Below are positions 33,332-41,218 of a stretch of DNA of 64,000 bases, piece after piece; position 1 is the first letter of the stretch; each line of letters begins with the position of its first letter. The notes below the pieces were generated by a model. That model was given only the letters and a program-made list of their open reading frames with translations. It did not search any database and was not told the DNA's origin. The stretch comes from WS-9 sp036274595 (GTDB taxonomy: Bacteria > Eisenbacteria > RBG-16-71-46 > SZUA-252): assembly GCA_036274595.1 (NCBI GenBank), contig DASUFL010000087.1, forward strand, positions 62,001 to 126,000, read 5' to 3'. A program made the position numbers and the translations under genes.

Positions 33332-34039
33332 ATGCCCATAACGCAGCCCGAGCGCGTGCTCCAGGCCGTGCGCATGACGCCGCTCTTCCGCGGCCTGTCG
33401 CCCGACGATCAGGGACGCATCGCCTCCGTCGCGACGATCAAGGACTACAAGCGCGGCGACCGGCTCTGGAGCGAGGGCGATCCGTCGGAGTCGCTGACCG
33501 TGATCGTGCGCGGCCGGGTGAAGATCGTGAAGGAGGGCGAATCGTCCGACGTGATCCTCGAGATCTTCGGAGAGGGCGAGCCGGTCGGCGCGATCGCGGT
33601 CTACAACTACATGCCCTACCCTGCCGGCGCGATCGCCATGGAGCCGGTGACGCTCCTCGTGGTCCCTCGTCGCGATTACTTCGAGCTACTCGACCGCCAT
33701 CCCGACTTCGCGCGCGCCTGTATCCGCGAGCTGACCAAGCTCGTCGTGTCGCTCACCCAGAAGCTCGAGGAGATGCGCGGGCAGAAGGTCGAGGTGAGGA
33801 TCGCACAGCTCTTCCTGAGCCTGGCCGAGCGGATGGGGATCGAGTCGAAGGGGGGCATCGAGGTGCCGATCCATCTGTCGCGGCAGGAGATCGCGGACCT
33901 GACCGGAACGACGGTCGAGACGGCGATCCGCACGCTCTCCCGCTGGGGGCACGAGAAGATCGTCATCACCGGCGAGAAGAGCTTCCACATTCCCTCGCGA
34001 GAGCGCCTCGAGCGCGTGGCCGAGGGTCGCGAGAAGTAG
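33332..34039 (+). CDS. Crp/Fnr family transcriptional regulator, predicted nos regulator
   Basis: 235-residue regulator: an effector-binding beta-roll (~20-125), a dimer helix (~128-150) and a winged helix-turn-helix (~155-230). The recognition helix region SRQEIADLTGTTVETAIRTLSR has Glu196 and Arg200, which match residues reading the TGA half-site in CRP/FNR. There is no N-terminal cysteine cluster and only one Cys (Cys130), so it is not an FNR-type Fe-S oxygen sensor. An NnrR/DNR-like NO sensor is more likely, given the divergent nos operon and the two operators between them. Effector unproven. Confidence 0.9.
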   Translation: MPITQPERVLQAVRMTPLFRGLSPDDQGRIASVATIKDYKRGDRLWSEGDPSESLTVIVRGRVKIVKEGESSDVILEIFGEGEPVGAIAVYNYMPYPAGAIAMEPVTLLVVPRRDYFELLDRHPDFARACIRELTKLVVSLTQKLEEMRGQKVEVRIAQLFLSLAERMGIESKGGIEVPIHLSRQEIADLTGTTVETAIRTLSRWGHEKIVITGEKSFHIPSRERLERVAEGREK

Positions 34040-34043
34040 GGGA

Positions 34044-34439
34044 CTACTCCGGAACGTCGAAGAGGAAGGCGCGGCGCCATCCGGGCGGGCGGCGCTCCGG
34101 ATCGAAGCCCGAGAGGAGCCACGCGCGCCAGCTCGCCATGTCCTCGTCCGTCGCCTGCTCCGGGCGGAACTCCACGCCGCCGTAGCTGAACCGGTCCCGG
34201 CTCCAGGCGAGGTTGCTCCGCTTGTAGAAGAACGCGCAGAGCCGCTCCTTCCCCTCTCGGGGGCGGAACAGCTTGAGCCGGCACCGCCCCGGCTTGCCCC
34301 GCTCGAGCGGAGCGATGTCGAGACTTCCAGGACCGATCTCGAGCTCGAAGGGCTCGAGGCCGTCCTCGAACGCGCTGACCACGCGCATCATCGTCACATC
34401 GAGATCGGCCGGCTCGGGCGCTCCCCAGCGGATCAGCAT
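34044..34439 (-). CDS. Hypothetical protein coupled to a radical SAM gene
   Basis: 131-residue soluble protein of unknown family. It begins MLIRWGAPEP, has the stretch ELEIGPGSLDIAPLERGKPGRCRLKLF in the middle, and ends WRRAFLFDVPE. No signal peptide, membrane helix or metal motif is visible. Its ATG lies inside the last codons of the radical SAM gene (7-base overlap), so the two are probably co-translated. It could be a partner, substrate or accessory subunit of that enzyme. It converges with the Crp/Fnr gene. Confidence 0.72.
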   Translation of the reverse strand: MLIRWGAPEPADLDVTMMRVVSAFEDGLEPFELEIGPGSLDIAPLERGKPGRCRLKLFRPREGKERLCAFFYKRSNLAWSRDRFSYGGVEFRPEQATDEDMASWRAWLLSGFDPERRPPGWRRAFLFDVPE

Positions 34440-35665
34440 GATCCCGCGCCGCGCGCCGGAACCCGTGGGGCCATGCGCTTCCGGAAGGTCGGCTGCGCGA
34501 GACGGCGCATGGCGGAGAGCCACGCCTCGTACATCCAGGTCGCGAAGCCGGAGGGGGCAAGGTAGCGCGTGTCGTCCGGCTGGCAGACCAGGCTCACCTC
34601 CAGATTGGGCGCGAGCCCCATGGGGATCCGGTTCCGCCGGCACGACTCGTACACGTGCTCGAAGACGGTCCGCATCTCTTCGTATCGCGGAGAGGGATGG
34701 CGCTCCATGTCGGAGCCGATCACCGGACGGAAGATGCAAACCGTGGGGAACGCGCCGAGGCTCGTGATGTAGTCGATCGCCCGAAGGGTGTCCTCGATCG
34801 GCTCGACGCCGGCGATGATCTCCCCCGACACGGCCCCCTTCCCGAGCTTCCGCGCCGTGTACTCGAGCGCGTCGAAGAACGCGCGCTGACCGAGCACCGC
34901 CTCCTTGCCCGGCAGATAGCGGGCGAAGTACTCCGGATTCATGAACTCATAGCAGAAGGAGAAGTGGTCCACCCCGAGGTCGATGAGCCGGTCGTAGACG
35001 GTGAGATCCCGGCTCGGCATGAGCTGGAGGCCGACCAGGCCGCCCACGCGCTCCTTCACCGCCCTCACGAACGGCATCGCTTCCTCGTGACACCGCTTCG
35101 AGTAGCCGCTGTTGAAGTGGAAGAACGTGACGCCGCTCTCTTCCTTCGCCGCGCGGCAGACCTCGACGACATCCTCGAGCTCCTTGAGCGCGACCTCGTT
35201 CACCCCGACGTTGGCGCCCGTGGTGCAGAACCGGCAATGCATCGACGGATCGGAGTACCAGAAGAGACACGAGTTCGAGATGTAGACGCCGAGGTAGGTC
35301 CCCTGGAGCACGCCGACGCGCCGCATCGGCGTCCCCGCGGACGTGCGGCGTCCGTACCATGCAGGCTCCGGCGGGACTCGCACGGGATAGCGGAGCTCGG
35401 AGCGCTCGTCCACGATCCGGTAGCTCCCGCGCGACTTCACGAGCCGATAGGGGGATGTGCGGGCGAAGTCCTCCTCGACCGGCACGTTCACCCAGACGTC
35501 CTTGAGCGGCCCCGGGAGCGTGAGCTCGAGCCCGGATCCGAGGCCGGCCCGCGTCCGCGCGATGCCACGCCCGTCTTCGAGGAGAGCGCACGATGAGTCG
35601 ACGCGAATGCCCCGGCAGAAGAGATCGATCTCGAGCTCGCAGGGGTTGAGCGGAGCGGGACGCAT
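34433..35665 (-). CDS. Radical SAM protein with CX10CX2C cluster motif
   Basis: 410-residue radical SAM protein. The N-terminal ~115 residues form a beta-rich domain with no family name. The core begins with cysteines 133, 144 and 147 (SNSC...MHCRFCTTG), a CX10CX2C spacing instead of CX3CX2C. FFHFNSGYS, LQLMPSRDL and FSFCYEFMNPEY follow in the barrel, and EIIAGVEPIEDT resembles the conserved Glu/Gly segment of radical SAM barrels. No SPASM-type extra cluster is seen, though Cys374 (LVCQPDDTRY) is near the C-terminus. It lies between a secreted small protein and a hypothetical protein on the same strand. Reaction unknown. Confidence 0.83.
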   Translation of the reverse strand: MRPAPLNPCELEIDLFCRGIRVDSSCALLEDGRGIARTRAGLGSGLELTLPGPLKDVWVNVPVEEDFARTSPYRLVKSRGSYRIVDERSELRYPVRVPPEPAWYGRRTSAGTPMRRVGVLQGTYLGVYISNSCLFWYSDPSMHCRFCTTGANVGVNEVALKELEDVVEVCRAAKEESGVTFFHFNSGYSKRCHEEAMPFVRAVKERVGGLVGLQLMPSRDLTVYDRLIDLGVDHFSFCYEFMNPEYFARYLPGKEAVLGQRAFFDALEYTARKLGKGAVSGEIIAGVEPIEDTLRAIDYITSLGAFPTVCIFRPVIGSDMERHPSPRYEEMRTVFEHVYESCRRNRIPMGLAPNLEVSLVCQPDDTRYLAPSGFATWMYEAWLSAMRRLAQPTFRKRMAPRVPARGAGSC

Positions 35666-35672
35666 GGGCGGC

Positions 35673-36125
35673 TCAGGGCTTCGTGGCGGCCGGCTTCGCG
35701 ATGAGCGTCGCCCGCGCCACCTCGACCACGTGGACGCCGTTCCGCGTCGACGCGAGCCCCTTCACCTCGACGGTGTAGGAGGGCCAGTCCTTGCACAGAA
35801 CGAAGGGATCGGGCGAGCCCGCATAGCTGCCCGGAGACATCGAGCGGCCGTGCTCCTGCGTGAGGAGCCAGAGGGTGCTGTCCGCCGTGATGATCCCCAT
35901 GGGAACGCCGGACGCGATGCACCGCTTCGCACAGTCCTGGTGGAGGGGACCCGAGAGTCCCCGCGCGAGCCAGCAGCTCAGATCGAGGAGCTCGCCCCGA
36001 ACGACCGCGACCTTCGGGGGTTTCGACGCGGGCGGCGGACTCTGAGGGCTGGCGGGCCCTGGGATGACGGCCATGGCGAGAGCGAGGATGGTCGCGGCCA
36101 TGACGGGACGGGATCTGGCTTTCAC
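35673..36125 (-). CDS. Small secreted protein with conserved cysteines
   Basis: 150-residue exported protein. The GTG at 36125 (GGAG nine bases upstream) gives a full signal peptide; ATG 36101 is an alternative. The mature domain has GELLDLSCWLARGLSGPLHQDCAKRC followed by IASGVPMGIITADSTLWLLTQEH. This belongs to a widespread uncharacterised family with three cysteines and a His. Seven bases separate it from the radical SAM gene, so the three genes likely form an operon. Metal binding is possible but not shown. Confidence 0.75.
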   Translation of the reverse strand: MKARSRPVMAATILALAMAVIPGPASPQSPPPASKPPKVAVVRGELLDLSCWLARGLSGPLHQDCAKRCIASGVPMGIITADSTLWLLTQEHGRSMSPGSYAGSPDPFVLCKDWPSYTVEVKGLASTRNGVHVVEVARATLIAKPAATKP

Positions 36126-36200
36126 GGTGCACGCTCCGGGATCGGGAATCAGCGCCTGGATGTCCGGCACCGATGAGGCTACCACCCGAACACGAAGAAG

Positions 36201-36226
36201 CCGCATGGGACCAAAGTCCCATGCGG
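36201..36226 (-). terminator. Rho-independent-type terminator of citrate synthase
   Basis: An 11-base-pair perfect stem, CCGCATGGGAC with GTCCCATGCGG, and a four-base loop lie 26 bases after the citrate synthase stop. The minus-strand sequence that follows (CTTCTTCGTGTT) is T-rich but not a clean run. Confidence 0.65.
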
Positions 36227-36251
36227 CCGGAGCCTGAGCGGCGCGGCGCGA

Positions 36252-37556
<1,305 letters not shown>

Positions 37557-37594
37557 CAGTCCCCTCCTCGCAGGATCGTCGATCGCGTGCCTAG

Positions 37595-37600
37595 AGTATA
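37595..37600 (-). promoter_or_regulatory. Probable -10 element of citrate synthase
   Basis: TATACT on the minus strand, 39 bases before the ATG; five of six bases match the consensus. No convincing -35 hexamer is seen at 16-18 bases. Confidence 0.4.
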
Positions 37601-37617
37601 GGACTGGCGTCCGTGCG

Positions 37618-38343
37618 TCACGCGCGGAGAGGCTTCCCCGCGATCGCGTCGCTCACGCGGCCGAAGACCTTGCGGGCGAGGGGGCGGATGGCGGGCAGGC
37701 GGTCTTGCATCTCCTCGAGGGCGCGGCGCGCGGCGGCATCGGCGTAGCCCGAGGCGATATCCTGCTCGACGAGGGCGCGGATCATGGACTCGCTCATCTC
37801 CATGTGGAACAGGAGCCCGACGTGGGCGCCGTGGCGGAACGCCTGGCAGGGGGTGAGGTCGGAGGACGCGAGCGCGACCGATCCGGGCGGTGGAGCGAAC
37901 GCATCGCCGTGCCAGTGAAAGACCGTGAAGGTCGGGGGCAGGCCGGCGAAGAGCGGATCGGCGGCCCCTTCGGGCGTCAGCGTCACGGGAAGCCACCCAA
38001 GCTCCCTTTGCGCGGGACGCACGCTCGAGCCGAGCGCCGCCGCGAGGAGCTGGCTTCCGAGACAGACTCCCAAAACGGGGACATCGCTCTCGACCGCTCG
38101 GCGGATCAATTCGATTTCATCCGCAAGATGGGGATGCCGGTCCGCTTCGTAGACGCCCATGGGGCCGCCCATCACGACGAGAGCGTCATGGGGCGCGATC
38201 TCGGCGGGGACCGGCTCTCCCTCGAAGACGCGCACCGTCGTGAGCCGGGCCCCTCCTTCCGACAGGGCCTCGCCGATCAGTCCGGTCGTCTCGGGCTCGA
38301 CGTGCTGGATGGCCAGCACGGACGGCCGCCGGTCCAGAGCCAT
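37618..38343 (-). CDS. Class I glutamine amidotransferase-like protein
   Basis: 241-residue GATase1 domain protein. The nucleophile Cys94 is in GVCLGSQLLA, with the oxyanion context VVMGGPMGVYE, and the catalytic His/Glu pair is in the C-terminal FHMEMSE. TVFHWHGDAF is typical of the GMP synthase-like GATase family. It lacks a fused synthase domain and no partner subunit is adjacent, so it may hydrolyse gamma-glutamyl compounds. ATG 38343 has a GGAGGGGAG ribosome site. Confidence 0.88.
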   Translation of the reverse strand: MALDRRPSVLAIQHVEPETTGLIGEALSEGGARLTTVRVFEGEPVPAEIAPHDALVVMGGPMGVYEADRHPHLADEIELIRRAVESDVPVLGVCLGSQLLAAALGSSVRPAQRELGWLPVTLTPEGAADPLFAGLPPTFTVFHWHGDAFAPPPGSVALASSDLTPCQAFRHGAHVGLLFHMEMSESMIRALVEQDIASGYADAAARRALEEMQDRLPAIRPLARKVFGRVSDAIAGKPLRA

Positions 38344-38381
38344 CAGAAGCTCCCCTCCGTCACGATGCCTCCCATTGCGCG

Positions 38382-38387
38382 TATGCT
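38382..38387 (+). promoter_or_regulatory. -10 element of msrA
   Basis: TATGCT lies about 60 bases before ATG 38448 in the 104-base divergent region. A ribosome site CGGAGG precedes the ATG, so this mRNA has a leader. Confidence 0.35.
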
Positions 38388-38447
38388 CCTCCGAGCGGGC
38401 GATTCGGGCCCGCGCGTCCTCAGATACCACGAACCGGAGGCCGAAGC

Positions 38448-39098
38448 ATGAGATTCCTCGCCCCGTTTCTCGCCCTCTCAGTCCTGGCCGCTCCCTGCCC
38501 CGCCCGGTCCGCGCCATCCACCCCGGCCGCGAGCTCCTCGGCCAAGCCCGAAGTGAAGCACGCCACGTTCGCGGGAGGGTGCTTCTGGTGCATGGAAACC
38601 GCCTACGAGGGAAGGCCGGGAGTCGTCGCCGTGATCTCCGGATTCGCCGGCGGCAAGGAAGCGAAACCGACGTACGACGAGGTATCCGCCGGTCGAACGG
38701 GCCACATGGAATCGGTGGAGGTGGTCTACCACCCGGGCGAGATCAGCTACGAGCGCCTCCTCGAGATCTACTGGCACAACATCGATCCCACGCAGGGAGA
38801 CGGACAGTTCTGCGACCGCGGCGCTCAGTACCGGTCCGCCATCTTCGTCCGCGACGATGACGAGCGCAGGCAGGCCGAGCGCTCGAAGAGCGCGATCGAG
38901 AAGGCGAAGACGCTTCACGCGCCCATCGTGACGCGCATTCTTCCGTTCACCGGCTTCTGGCCGGCCGAGGAATATCATCAGGACTACTTCCGCAAGAACC
39001 CGGACGACTATCACCGCTACCGGGAAGGGTGTGGGCGTGACCGCAGGCTCAAGGAGCTCTGGGGAGCCAAAGCGGGGGAGGACCCCGCCGTCCACTAG
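38448..39098 (+). CDS. msrA: Secreted peptide-methionine (S)-S-oxide reductase
   Basis: 216-residue MsrA with an N-terminal signal peptide (MRFLAPFLALSVLAAPCPARS). The catalytic motif is GGCFWCMETAYE with nucleophile Cys45. Substrate residues appear in GHMESVEVVYHP and FWPAEEYHQDY; resolving cysteines may include FCDRGAQ (Cys~125) and EGCGRD near the end. It repairs oxidised methionine in exported proteins. Export is indicated by the signal peptide, fitting a periplasmic repair role. There is no msrB next to it. Confidence 0.95.
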   Translation: MRFLAPFLALSVLAAPCPARSAPSTPAASSSAKPEVKHATFAGGCFWCMETAYEGRPGVVAVISGFAGGKEAKPTYDEVSAGRTGHMESVEVVYHPGEISYERLLEIYWHNIDPTQGDGQFCDRGAQYRSAIFVRDDDERRQAERSKSAIEKAKTLHAPIVTRILPFTGFWPAEEYHQDYFRKNPDDYHRYREGCGRDRRLKELWGAKAGEDPAVH

Positions 39099-39160
39099 CA
39101 CGGAATCCCCGGCCAAATCGCAACTTACGCCAGACACCCCTGTCGGAACACCGATGTCAC

Positions 39161-39196
39161 AGACATTTATGTCTCAGAGTAAATATATGTTTACTC
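39161..39196. promoter_or_regulatory. Two adjacent palindromic operators before the first PEP-CTERM gene
   Basis: AGACAT-TT-ATGTCT (39161-39174) is a 14-base perfect palindrome. Two bases later comes GAGTAAA-N6-TTTACTC (39177-39196 with seven-base perfect arms... right arm 39190-39196). The right arm of the second overlaps the predicted -35 box. The patch is AT-rich against the GC-rich background. Likely binding sites of one or two regulators. Confidence 0.55.
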
Positions 39197-39219
39197 ATGA
39201 ATAACAGGGCTGGTATACT
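39190..39219 (+). promoter_or_regulatory. Extended -10 promoter of the first PEP-CTERM gene
   Basis: TTTACT (39190-39195), an 18-base spacer and TG-G-TATACT (TATACT at 39214-39219). The -10 matches five of six bases and has the TGn extension. Start near 39226, leaving a ~95-base leader whose ends (CGTCGGC and GCCGACG) could pair. Confidence 0.6.
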
Positions 39220-39320
39220 TCTTAGTACGTCGGCGGACCAAAGAGTTAGCACAAGGTCGCCAATACACCGTCCCTTGAAATCGTAACCTGCCGACGACGT
39301 ATCGTTCCCTGGAGCCTCGT

Positions 39321-39626
39321 ATGCGTATCCTCGTCCCAGCAGTCGCGTCACTCGCGTTTCTGGCTCTGTCGTACGCTCCCGAGTGCAGCGCCTCGAGCGG
39401 TCGCCCTTCACCTCGCCCTGATGGATCCAAGACGCAAGTTGTGGAGCTCCACAAAGGCGATATGTCGAAGCCGACCAACCCGACTCCGCCACCCGACCTG
39501 TCGCCATCCGATGTGACAACGACAGAAAAAGTTTCCGGTGTTCCGGAAGCTCCGGAGCCGGGCACGCTCGTGCTCGTCCTGTCCGCGGGTGCGATCGCGC
39601 TCTTCCAGCGCCGCCGGTCCGCGTAA
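39321..39626 (+). CDS. Small PEP-CTERM sorting-signal protein
   Basis: 101-residue exported protein: signal peptide (~1-24), a short Pro/Ser/Thr-rich mature region, and a C-terminal PEP-CTERM tripartite signal with the PEP motif at 78-80 (APEPGT), a hydrophobic helix (~82-95) and a basic QRRRSA end. Such tails are cut by exosortase (EpsH family) and the proteins go to the surface or exopolysaccharide. The mature part is only ~50 residues and has no domain, so it may be a matrix or floc protein. It is followed by a strong terminator and a second PEP-CTERM gene. No exosortase is in the window. Confidence 0.85.
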   Translation: MRILVPAVASLAFLALSYAPECSASSGRPSPRPDGSKTQVVELHKGDMSKPTNPTPPPDLSPSDVTTTEKVSGVPEAPEPGTLVLVLSAGAIALFQRRRSA

Positions 39627-39652
39627 GCCAAGTCGAAGCGCTGTAGCACGCT

Positions 39653-39680
39653 AGCCAGAAGGCAACTTCGCCTTCTGGCT
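39653..39680 (+). terminator. Rho-independent-type terminator after the first PEP-CTERM gene
   Basis: An 11-base-pair perfect stem, AGCCAGAAGGC with GCCTTCTGGCT, has a six-base loop and is followed by TTCGCGCGTTT. It lies 26 bases after the stop and isolates the two PEP-CTERM genes transcriptionally. Confidence 0.7.
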
Positions 39681-39727
39681 TTCGCGCGTTTCGGGCCGCT
39701 CCCCATTCCCCCCACCACGCTCGACCC

Positions 39728-39744
39728 TGGCACTCAAGCTGCAA
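39728..39744 (+). promoter_or_regulatory. Sigma-54-type promoter of the second PEP-CTERM gene
   Basis: TGGCAC-TCAAG-CTGCAA has GG at 39729-39730 and GC at 39741-39742, the exact -24/-12 spacing of RpoN promoters. Only one -12 base (C for T) and the base after TGGCAC deviate. Start near 39754, about 50 bases before ATG 39804. PEP-CTERM genes in other bacteria are known to depend on RpoN and PrsK/PrsR. Confidence 0.65.
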
Positions 39745-39758
39745 TAGCCGCAAACGCC

Positions 39759-39785
39759 TGGGGTTCCGAGCGAAGCCGAGCCCCA
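39759..39785 (+). promoter_or_regulatory. Leader hairpin of the second PEP-CTERM gene
   Basis: TGGGGTTC (39759-39766) pairs with GAGCCCCA (39778-39785), eight pairs including one G-U and an 11-base loop. It begins right after the predicted sigma-54 start and ends 18 bases before the ATG; the ribosome site AAGGGGGG follows at 39793-39800. It may stabilise the mRNA or control translation. Confidence 0.4.
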
Positions 39786-39803
39786 TGGACATAAGGGGGG
39801 TCA

Positions 39804-40283
39804 ATGAAGACACCAACAAGGATGGCGTTCGTGCTGTGGGCGATGGTCGCCGCCCTGGCCGGAGCGATGACGTGGGGAGTGGGACACGCGCGGGCCGACG
39901 ACGCCGTTTCCAAGTCGTCCCAACCCTACATCGCCCCGATCGTCCCGACGTTCGAGAAGAGCGAGCATCGCGGAAGAATTGGCGTAGGTGAGGAGATTCG
40001 GGATCACGGCTCCTCGTTGCGCCAGGACCTGATCCGGAAGAGAACGGTCGGGGACATCATCGACCGCTCGAAGGGCCGTGATGGCGGTCAGGGAGGTTGG
40101 ATCGGCGGTGGCACCGGGGGTCAGCCGTCCGAGACGATCGCCGCACCCTTCGACACGCAGCCCATCTCGCCGTCGTATCGGCCCGCGGGCGATCCGTCGC
40201 CTGCTCCGGAGCCGGACGGATTCGCCCTCGCAGGCATCGGGGTGGCAAGCATGTTCCTGTATCAGAGGCGCAGGAAGCGCTGA
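39804..40283 (+). CDS. Small PEP-CTERM sorting-signal protein
   Basis: 159-residue exported protein: signal peptide (~1-31, ending GHARA), a hydrophilic low-complexity mature region with a Gly-rich stretch (GGQGGWIGGGTGGQ), and a C-terminal PEP-CTERM signal with PEP at 135-137 (APEPDGF), a helix (~139-152) and the basic end QRRRKR. No enzymatic domain is present. The RRR ends and short mature parts are alike in the two adjacent PEP-CTERM proteins, but the mature sequences are not. A surface or extracellular-matrix role is inferred from the tail. It has its own sigma-54-type promoter. Confidence 0.85.
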   Translation: MKTPTRMAFVLWAMVAALAGAMTWGVGHARADDAVSKSSQPYIAPIVPTFEKSEHRGRIGVGEEIRDHGSSLRQDLIRKRTVGDIIDRSKGRDGGQGGWIGGGTGGQPSETIAAPFDTQPISPSYRPAGDPSPAPEPDGFALAGIGVASMFLYQRRRKR

Positions 40284-40346
40284 CAACCTATCGCAACCGC
40301 CAGATGGTCGCGGGCTCCTCGGCGAAGGCCGGGGAGCCCGCTGTGC

Positions 40347-40360
40347 TACGCTCCCTGGCC
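40347..40360 (+). promoter_or_regulatory. -10 box directly before the serine-kinase-like gene
   Basis: TACGCT (40347-40352) lies eight bases before ATG 40361, so the transcript would be leaderless or nearly so. No ribosome site is visible. Confidence 0.35.
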
Positions 40361-41218
40361 ATGGCCTTCGCGGATCCATCGTCGTTTCGCCTGCCGCGAC
40401 TCCGGTTTCTTCCGGTCGAGCAGCTCGTGCCGCACGAGCAGCAGGACGACCGGAGGACAGGGGCGCTCACGTCCCGGCTCAAGGACTCCGGCGTCCTCAA
40501 GAATCCCCCGGTCGTGACTTCGGCCGAGGCGATCGGCGATCCCCGATACGTCGTCCTGGATGGAGCCAATCGCGTGGCCACGCTCAAGGCGGCCGGCTTT
40601 CCCCACGCGGTGGTGCAGATCGTGGACTACGACGATCCCGGCGTTCGGCTCACGACCTGGCACCACGCGCTCACCCACGATCTCGGGACGGAGATCGAGA
40701 AGGCCATCGCGTCGATCCCCGGGCTCACCCTTCGCGAGATGGACCTGACCCATGCGCGGGCGCTCCTCGCGCGGCGCGAAGCCATCGCGTTCCTGGTCCG
40801 GGCCGGCGCGTGCGTCCTCTCCCTGCATGGCGGACAGGACCTCCACGAGCGGAACGCGCTCCTGAACGCCGTGGTCGACCGCTACCGCTCGCGCGTGCCC
40901 TACTATCGCGTGACCCGGGACTCGCTCGAGGACGCGCGCATGCGCTACCCCGACGTGGAGTCCCTGCTCGTCTTCCCCCAGTTCCATCCCGAGGAGATCC
41001 TCGAGGTGGCGCTCAGCGGAGCCCGCCTCCCCGCAGGGATCACGCGCCACGTGATCGCGTGGCGGGCCCTCCGGGTCAACCTGCCTCTGAGCTTGATGGC
41101 GGACCCGGACCGCACGCTGGACGAGAAGAACCGGTGGCTCGAGCAGTGGATCGCGGACCGCACCGCCACGAGCTCCGTGCGCTTCTACGAAGAGAGCACG
41201 GTGCTCTTCGACGAGTGA
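40361..41218 (+). CDS. ParB/Srx-fold protein resembling free serine kinase (SbnI/SerK type)
   Basis: 285-residue protein whose N-terminal ~95 residues form a ParB/sulfiredoxin-like domain: LPVEQLVPHEQQDDRR (candidate catalytic Glu26), LKNPPVV and YVVLDGANRVATLKAAGF (Asp67, Arg71). This arrangement matches SbnI and archaeal SerK, which phosphorylate free L-serine to O-phosphoserine. A ParB DNA-binding helix-turn-helix is not evident; the C-terminal ~190 residues resemble the SbnI extension (FPQFHPEEIL). The stop overlaps the next GTG (GTGA, 41215-41218), linking it to a PLP enzyme. Kinase activity is inferred from family and context. Confidence 0.78.
   Translation: MAFADPSSFRLPRLRFLPVEQLVPHEQQDDRRTGALTSRLKDSGVLKNPPVVTSAEAIGDPRYVVLDGANRVATLKAAGFPHAVVQIVDYDDPGVRLTTWHHALTHDLGTEIEKAIASIPGLTLREMDLTHARALLARREAIAFLVRAGACVLSLHGGQDLHERNALLNAVVDRYRSRVPYYRVTRDSLEDARMRYPDVESLLVFPQFHPEEILEVALSGARLPAGITRHVIAWRALRVNLPLSLMADPDRTLDEKNRWLEQWIADRTATSSVRFYEESTVLFDE

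Noticed and set aside
39251..39275. A sigma-54 promoter (TAGCAC with GC downstream) for the first PEP-CTERM gene.
   Set aside because: The distance between the two elements is one base too short and the first element lacks the GG.
39690..39803. A GEMM-type (cyclic-di-GMP) riboswitch before the second PEP-CTERM gene, suggested by GCAAACG and GCGAAGCC.
   Set aside because: The spacing and paired regions of the GEMM consensus do not fit, and most of this stretch is the sigma-54 promoter. An Infernal scan against Rfam would settle it.
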